Source: JAUWCL01 sp964599375
GTDB lineage: Bacteria > Krumholzibacteriota > Krumholzibacteriia > Krumholzibacteriales > Krumholzibacteriaceae
Direction: 5' to 3'
Length of the DNA stretch: 64,000 nucleotides
Assembly (NCBI GenBank): GCA_964599375.1
Contig: CAZREW010000013.1
Coordinates: forward strand, 18,212-82,211
Part shown: positions 61,767 to 64,000 of the stretch, in pieces
Position numbering within the stretch: the stretch's first letter is position 1
Layout of the letters: every line of letters starts with the position of its first letter
Program-made: the position numbers and the translations under genes
Notes under the pieces: model-generated
What the model saw: only the letters and a program-made list of their open reading frames with translations
Told to the model about the DNA's origin: nothing
Databases searched by the model: none

Positions 61767-62587
61767 CCCTAAAACACGCGGACGACGATATCCAGAGGCA
61801 GTATTTCGATGATATCAGCAGGTACCCCGTACTGTCCGCGGAAGAGGAGAGGGATCTAGCAAGGAAGGCCCGTGACGGGGACGAGAATGCCAGAAGGAAG
61901 CTCATAGTAAGCAACCTCAAGCTGGTGATCACGATAGCCAAATCATACGCGTCTTACGGAGTCCCTTTCCTGGATCTGATAGAAGAAGGAAACCTCGGCC
62001 TGATAAAGGCGGTGAGCAGGTTCGATCCCGAGAAGGGTTTCAGGTTCAGCACCTATTCCTCATGGTGGATACGGCAGGCCATCGTTAGGGCGATATCGAA
62101 CTATTCAAGGACTATCAGGATCCCCATACATATCTTTCAGCTTATGTCCAAATACGTCGCGATCGAAAGGTCAGAAGAATACACCACCTCGGAGGAAAGG
62201 GCTTCCGCGCTCGGAGTGTCTAAAAAACGCTTCAAGATGCTTGAGCAGCTCGTCCGTAATATCCGGGCTCTGGATCTTTCCAGTTCCATAGACACATACA
62301 GCCAGCTGGCGACCAACCTCGAGGCTGTCGATCCATCCGACCCCGAGACGATCGTACTGAGCCAGATCGAACACGAGGAACTCTCTGCGCTTCTGGACAG
62401 ACTGTCAGACAGGGAGAAGCTTATCGTAAAGGTCAGGTATGGATTCGAGGACGGAGTGCCCAAGACTCTGGCAGAGACCGGTAAACTGATACACGTATCG
62501 AGGGAGAGGGTAAGGCAGCTCGAGATGCGCGCGTTGAAAAAACTGAAGTTCCTGGTGGAGCCTGACAGGACTGGCAGCGGTGAATAA
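61763..62587 (+). CDS. RpoS/RpoD-like sigma-70 factor
   Basis: A 274-residue sigma-70 family protein without region 1.1. Region 1.2 starts DDDIQRQYFDDISRYPVLSA. Region 2 includes NLKLVITIAKSYASYGVPFL, DLIEEGNLGLIKAV and STYSSWWIRQAIVRAI. Region 3 is about 120-190, and region 4 has the HTH around TLAETGKLIHVSRERVRQLE. Its place after surE-pcm-NlpD-like genes suggests an RpoS-type stationary-phase factor, although function by synteny alone is inference. It is shorter than RpoS of E. coli (330). apt follows after 10 bases. Confidence 0.88.
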   Translation: MTLKHADDDIQRQYFDDISRYPVLSAEEERDLARKARDGDENARRKLIVSNLKLVITIAKSYASYGVPFLDLIEEGNLGLIKAVSRFDPEKGFRFSTYSSWWIRQAIVRAISNYSRTIRIPIHIFQLMSKYVAIERSEEYTTSEERASALGVSKKRFKMLEQLVRNIRALDLSSSIDTYSQLATNLEAVDPSDPETIVLSQIEHEELSALLDRLSDREKLIVKVRYGFEDGVPKTLAETGKLIHVSRERVRQLEMRALKKLKFLVEPDRTGSGE

Positions 62588-62597
62588 AGGAGATCGG

Positions 62598-63116
62598 ATG
62601 GATCTGGACATCAAGGGATGGATACGGGATATACCCGATTTCCCGGAGAAGGGGATCCTTTTCAGGGACATAACACCTGCTCTCATCGACCCGATCCCTT
62701 TCAGAGGCATCTGCGACAGCCTTATCGGGAGATACAGGGGAAGGCAGATAGACAAGATCGCCGGCATCGAGGCCAGAGGTTTCTTCTTCGCCTCAGTACT
62801 CTCTTACTCCCTGGGAATAGGTATGATTCCGCTCAGAAAACCAGGAAAGCTTCCATGGAAGACCGTATCGAGGAGCTACAGCCTTGAGTACGGCAAGGCC
62901 ACAGTTGAGATGCATGAGGATGCTGTCTCAGAAGGCGAAAGGATCCTACTTGTCGACGACCTGCTAGCAACCGGCGGAACGGCTGCGGCTGCGGCCTCCC
63001 TTATAGAGAGCAGGGGGGGAGTGATAGATGAGATAGCCTTCGTTATCGAGCTATCAGATCTAGGCGGACGCGGAAAGCTTGAGGGAAGGCCTGTATTCTC
63101 CCTTGTCACATATTGA
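62598..63116 (+). CDS. apt: Adenine phosphoribosyltransferase
   Basis: Apt salvages adenine to AMP. The 172-residue protein has IPDFPEKGILFRDITPALID, IAGIEARGFFFAS and the PRPP loop ERILLVDDLLATGGTAAAAA. Length is typical (about 170-180). AAAGGAGAT lies 6 bases before ATG 62598. It complements the de novo purine operon at the window start. Confidence 0.95.
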   Translation: MDLDIKGWIRDIPDFPEKGILFRDITPALIDPIPFRGICDSLIGRYRGRQIDKIAGIEARGFFFASVLSYSLGIGMIPLRKPGKLPWKTVSRSYSLEYGKATVEMHEDAVSEGERILLVDDLLATGGTAAAAASLIESRGGVIDEIAFVIELSDLGGRGKLEGRPVFSLVTY

Positions 63117-63134
63117 GATGACCGAACAAACTGT

Positions 63135-63163
63135 TTGCCTTTCGAGTCACATATACATAATAT
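63135..63163 (+). promoter_or_regulatory. Putative promoter of tRNA-Arg
   Basis: TTGCCT and TAATAT are 17 bases apart, ending 18 bases before the tRNA. AT-rich flanking sequence allows other registers, so the exact -10 is uncertain. Confidence 0.35.
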
Positions 63164-63181
63164 ACCCGTTGAGAATATTCC

Positions 63182-63258
63182 GCCCCCGTAGCTCAGGCGG
63201 ATAGAGCACCGGTTTCCTAAACCGGGTGTCACATGTTCGAGTCATGTCGGGGGCGCCA
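63182..63258 (+). tRNA. tRNA-Arg (CCT)
   Basis: A 77-base cloverleaf with encoded CCA: acceptor GCCCCCG / CGGGGGC, anticodon stem CCGGT/ACCGG, anticodon CCT at 63216-63218, which reads AGG. T-arm ACATGTTCGAGTCATGT. AGG is heavily used in the window's genes. A terminator follows. Confidence 0.95.
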
Positions 63259-63266
63259 TTAAATAC

Positions 63267-63305
63267 AAAGGGGTCAGCCGGTTCGGCCGATCCCTTTCTC
63301 TTTTT
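63267..63305 (+). terminator. Terminator after tRNA-Arg
   Basis: A 14-bp stem (AAAGGGGTCAGCCG / CGGCCGATCCCTTT) with one G-U pair, one mismatch and a GTT loop, followed by CTCTTTTT. It closes the sigma-apt-tRNA region. Confidence 0.85.
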
Positions 63306-63310
63306 GAAAC

Positions 63311-63381
63311 AGGTTCTTCGCTACTGATCAAAGCACGTGCTTTACAAGCAGGGGGCACAGGTTCGAGTCCCGTATCGCCCT
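63311..63381 (+). pseudogene. Degenerate tRNA-Val (TAC)-like sequence
   Basis: The 3' half resembles a tRNA: anticodon arm CGTGC-TTTACAA-GCAGG with anticodon TAC at 63343-63345, and T-arm ACAGG-TTCGAGT-CCCGT, then ATCGCCC. The anticodon and T stems each have one mismatch. The 5' acceptor (AGGTTCT) pairs poorly, with about four of seven positions, and the D-arm is weak. There is no CCA. This may be a decayed tRNA or a 3' tRNA remnant left by integration. Confidence 0.5.
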
Positions 63382-63681
63382 CAATTTATTCTTTTACATC
63401 GGCGGTTACACAACCAGGAATAATCCCAGGAAGGCGATTAGTCCTGTCGTAAGCAGTTTGTAAGCGAAAATCCTCTCCCTTATTGAGGAATGAGGGGGTG
63501 ATGGGTGGGTCTGATCTCTTCAATGGTGAATGGACCGATTTGTTCATGGGTAGTGGTGTAACTTTATGATTGTATAAGAATTATAATTATGATACGATTG
63601 CGGATCAAAAATAACGTATGTCCAATATCTGAGCCGGGTACATTCCTGACATAGGTAAAATCATCTCGAGGAGGATCTGCT
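63382..63681. other. AT-richer intergenic region before the LVIVD-repeat gene
   Basis: I see no supported gene here. Around 63570-63600 the sequence becomes AT-rich and contains the palindrome AATTATAATT with an embedded TATAAT, a possible -10 for the next gene, but no convincing -35 sits at the right distance. A short minus-strand frame near 63405-63500 encodes a hydrophobic stretch but has no start codon after an upstream stop. Confidence 0.6.
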
Positions 63682-64000
63682 ATGAGAGGATCAATGCGTC
63701 TTGTTACCGTTACTACATTTCTCGCAGTTTTTATTCTTTCCGCCCTTCCCAGTCTAGCCATCGCACAAGAGTACATTGAAGATTTCACAACGACACAATT
63801 CAAAGACATACTTAACACGACGGCCCTGTGGGATACAGTTACTGGGGAACTGAAGCTCTTTCCGTTCGTGCCCACGCTCCTGGGCAACTACGACACACCG
63901 GAGCTTGCCAGGGGCGTTGCCGTTTCGGGGGATTACGCCTTTGTAGCGGATTTTGGTTCCGGACTCCAGGTGATCGATATCTCAGATCCCACCGATCCCA
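63682..64000 (+). CDS. Secreted LVIVD-repeat protein, N-terminal part
   Basis: A frame open to the window end, with 106 codons visible. GAGGAGGATC lies about 8 bases before the ATG. The product has a signal peptide (MRGSMRLVTVTTFLAVFIL, cleavage near AIAQ at about residue 29), a short mature start, and then an LVIVD-type propeller repeat: ARGVAVSGDYAFVADFGSGL followed by QVIDISDPTDP. LVIVD repeats occur in large secreted surface proteins of FCB and other uncultured bacteria. The C-terminus, which may carry a sorting domain, is outside the window. Confidence 0.75.
   Translation, partial: MRGSMRLVTVTTFLAVFILSALPSLAIAQEYIEDFTTTQFKDILNTTALWDTVTGELKLFPFVPTLLGNYDTPELARGVAVSGDYAFVADFGSGLQVIDISDPTDP

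Noticed and set aside
63405..63500. Minus-strand short frame encoding a hydrophobic stretch
   Set aside because: There is a stop upstream and no start codon in frame, so it is noise or an unprovable remnant.
1..64000. CRISPR arrays, insertion sequences, phage genes, rRNA operon
   Set aside because: I found no spaced direct repeats, transposase motifs, phage structural genes or rRNA-like sequence; the two Xer proteins fit housekeeping roles rather than mobile-element integrases.

Overview
The window is 64 kb of gene-dense bacterial chromosome. It carries about 53 protein genes, four intact tRNAs, one degenerate tRNA, and no transposase, CRISPR array or rRNA that I can see. It reads as a diderm: there is an LPS-assembly regulator pair (LapA/LapB), an outer-membrane barrel protein, a SPOR-domain protein, a lytic transglycosylase, two lipoproteins and an NlpD-like factor. 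The gene order mixes blocks familiar from Proteobacteria (smg-topA, lapA-lapB, surE-pcm-nlpD-rpoS) and Firmicutes (topA-trmFO-xerC-hslV-hslU, cmk-plsC-ispH-rpsA). Together with FCB-style proteins (Big_5 lipoprotein, LVIVD-repeat protein, long SecA) this suggests an uncultured lineage near the FCB superphylum, for example Krumholzibacteriota- or Eisenbacteria-like. That placement is inference. DNA is moderately GC-rich, AGG is a favoured Arg codon, and GTG and TTG starts are common.

Layout. 1-6.3 kb: end of a purine operon (purN, purC, purH, guaA) plus a lytic transglycosylase, closed by a terminator. 6.5-10.2 kb: three poorly characterised genes (TPR protein, DnaJ-TPR protein, membrane-anchored PQQ-type propeller). 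10.3-20.4 kb: secA, smg, topA, trmFO, xerC, hslV, hslU. 20.4-26.1 kb: argF, a Big_5 lipoprotein, dapF, and a large metallopeptidase-propeller-barrel protein. 26.1-30 kb: a minus-strand homocysteine methyltransferase/MTHFR fusion divergent from proS, then minus-strand rpsT. 30-38.3 kb: uvrC, xerD, scpA, scpB, rluB, hisC, a cmk-plsC fusion and ispH. 38.4-40.5 kb: rpsA with a strong terminator. 40.5-53.5 kb: mtaB, miaB, lapA, lapB, a TPR-SPOR protein, mutS, a Rossmann-GAF-degenerate GGDEF protein, mutL, miaA and tRNA-Gly. 53.6-58.3 kb: a DUF512 radical-SAM-like protein, der, plsY, gpsA and a MerR regulator. 58.3-63.3 kb: two tRNA-Pro genes around a glycosyltransferase, surE, pcm and a small exporter, then an NlpD-like lipoprotein, an RpoS-like sigma factor, apt and tRNA-Arg. 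After the last terminator there is a degenerate tRNA-Val, a more AT-rich gap, and the start of a secreted LVIVD-repeat protein.

Functionally the window is mostly housekeeping: nucleotide synthesis, chromosome maintenance (TopA, XerC/D, ScpA/B, UvrC, MutS/L), tRNA modification (TrmFO, MtaB, MiaB, MiaA), protein quality control (HslVU, Pcm), secretion (SecA) and envelope building (PlsC, PlsY, GpsA, LapAB). The most novel-looking parts are the cysteine-rich insertion in SecA, the sensor-like protein lodged between mutS and mutL, the TPR/DnaJ/propeller trio, the metallopeptidase-propeller-barrel protein, and the tRNA-embedded surE-pcm-nlpD-rpoS block. Two convergent gene pairs also share a CTAG stop-codon palindrome.
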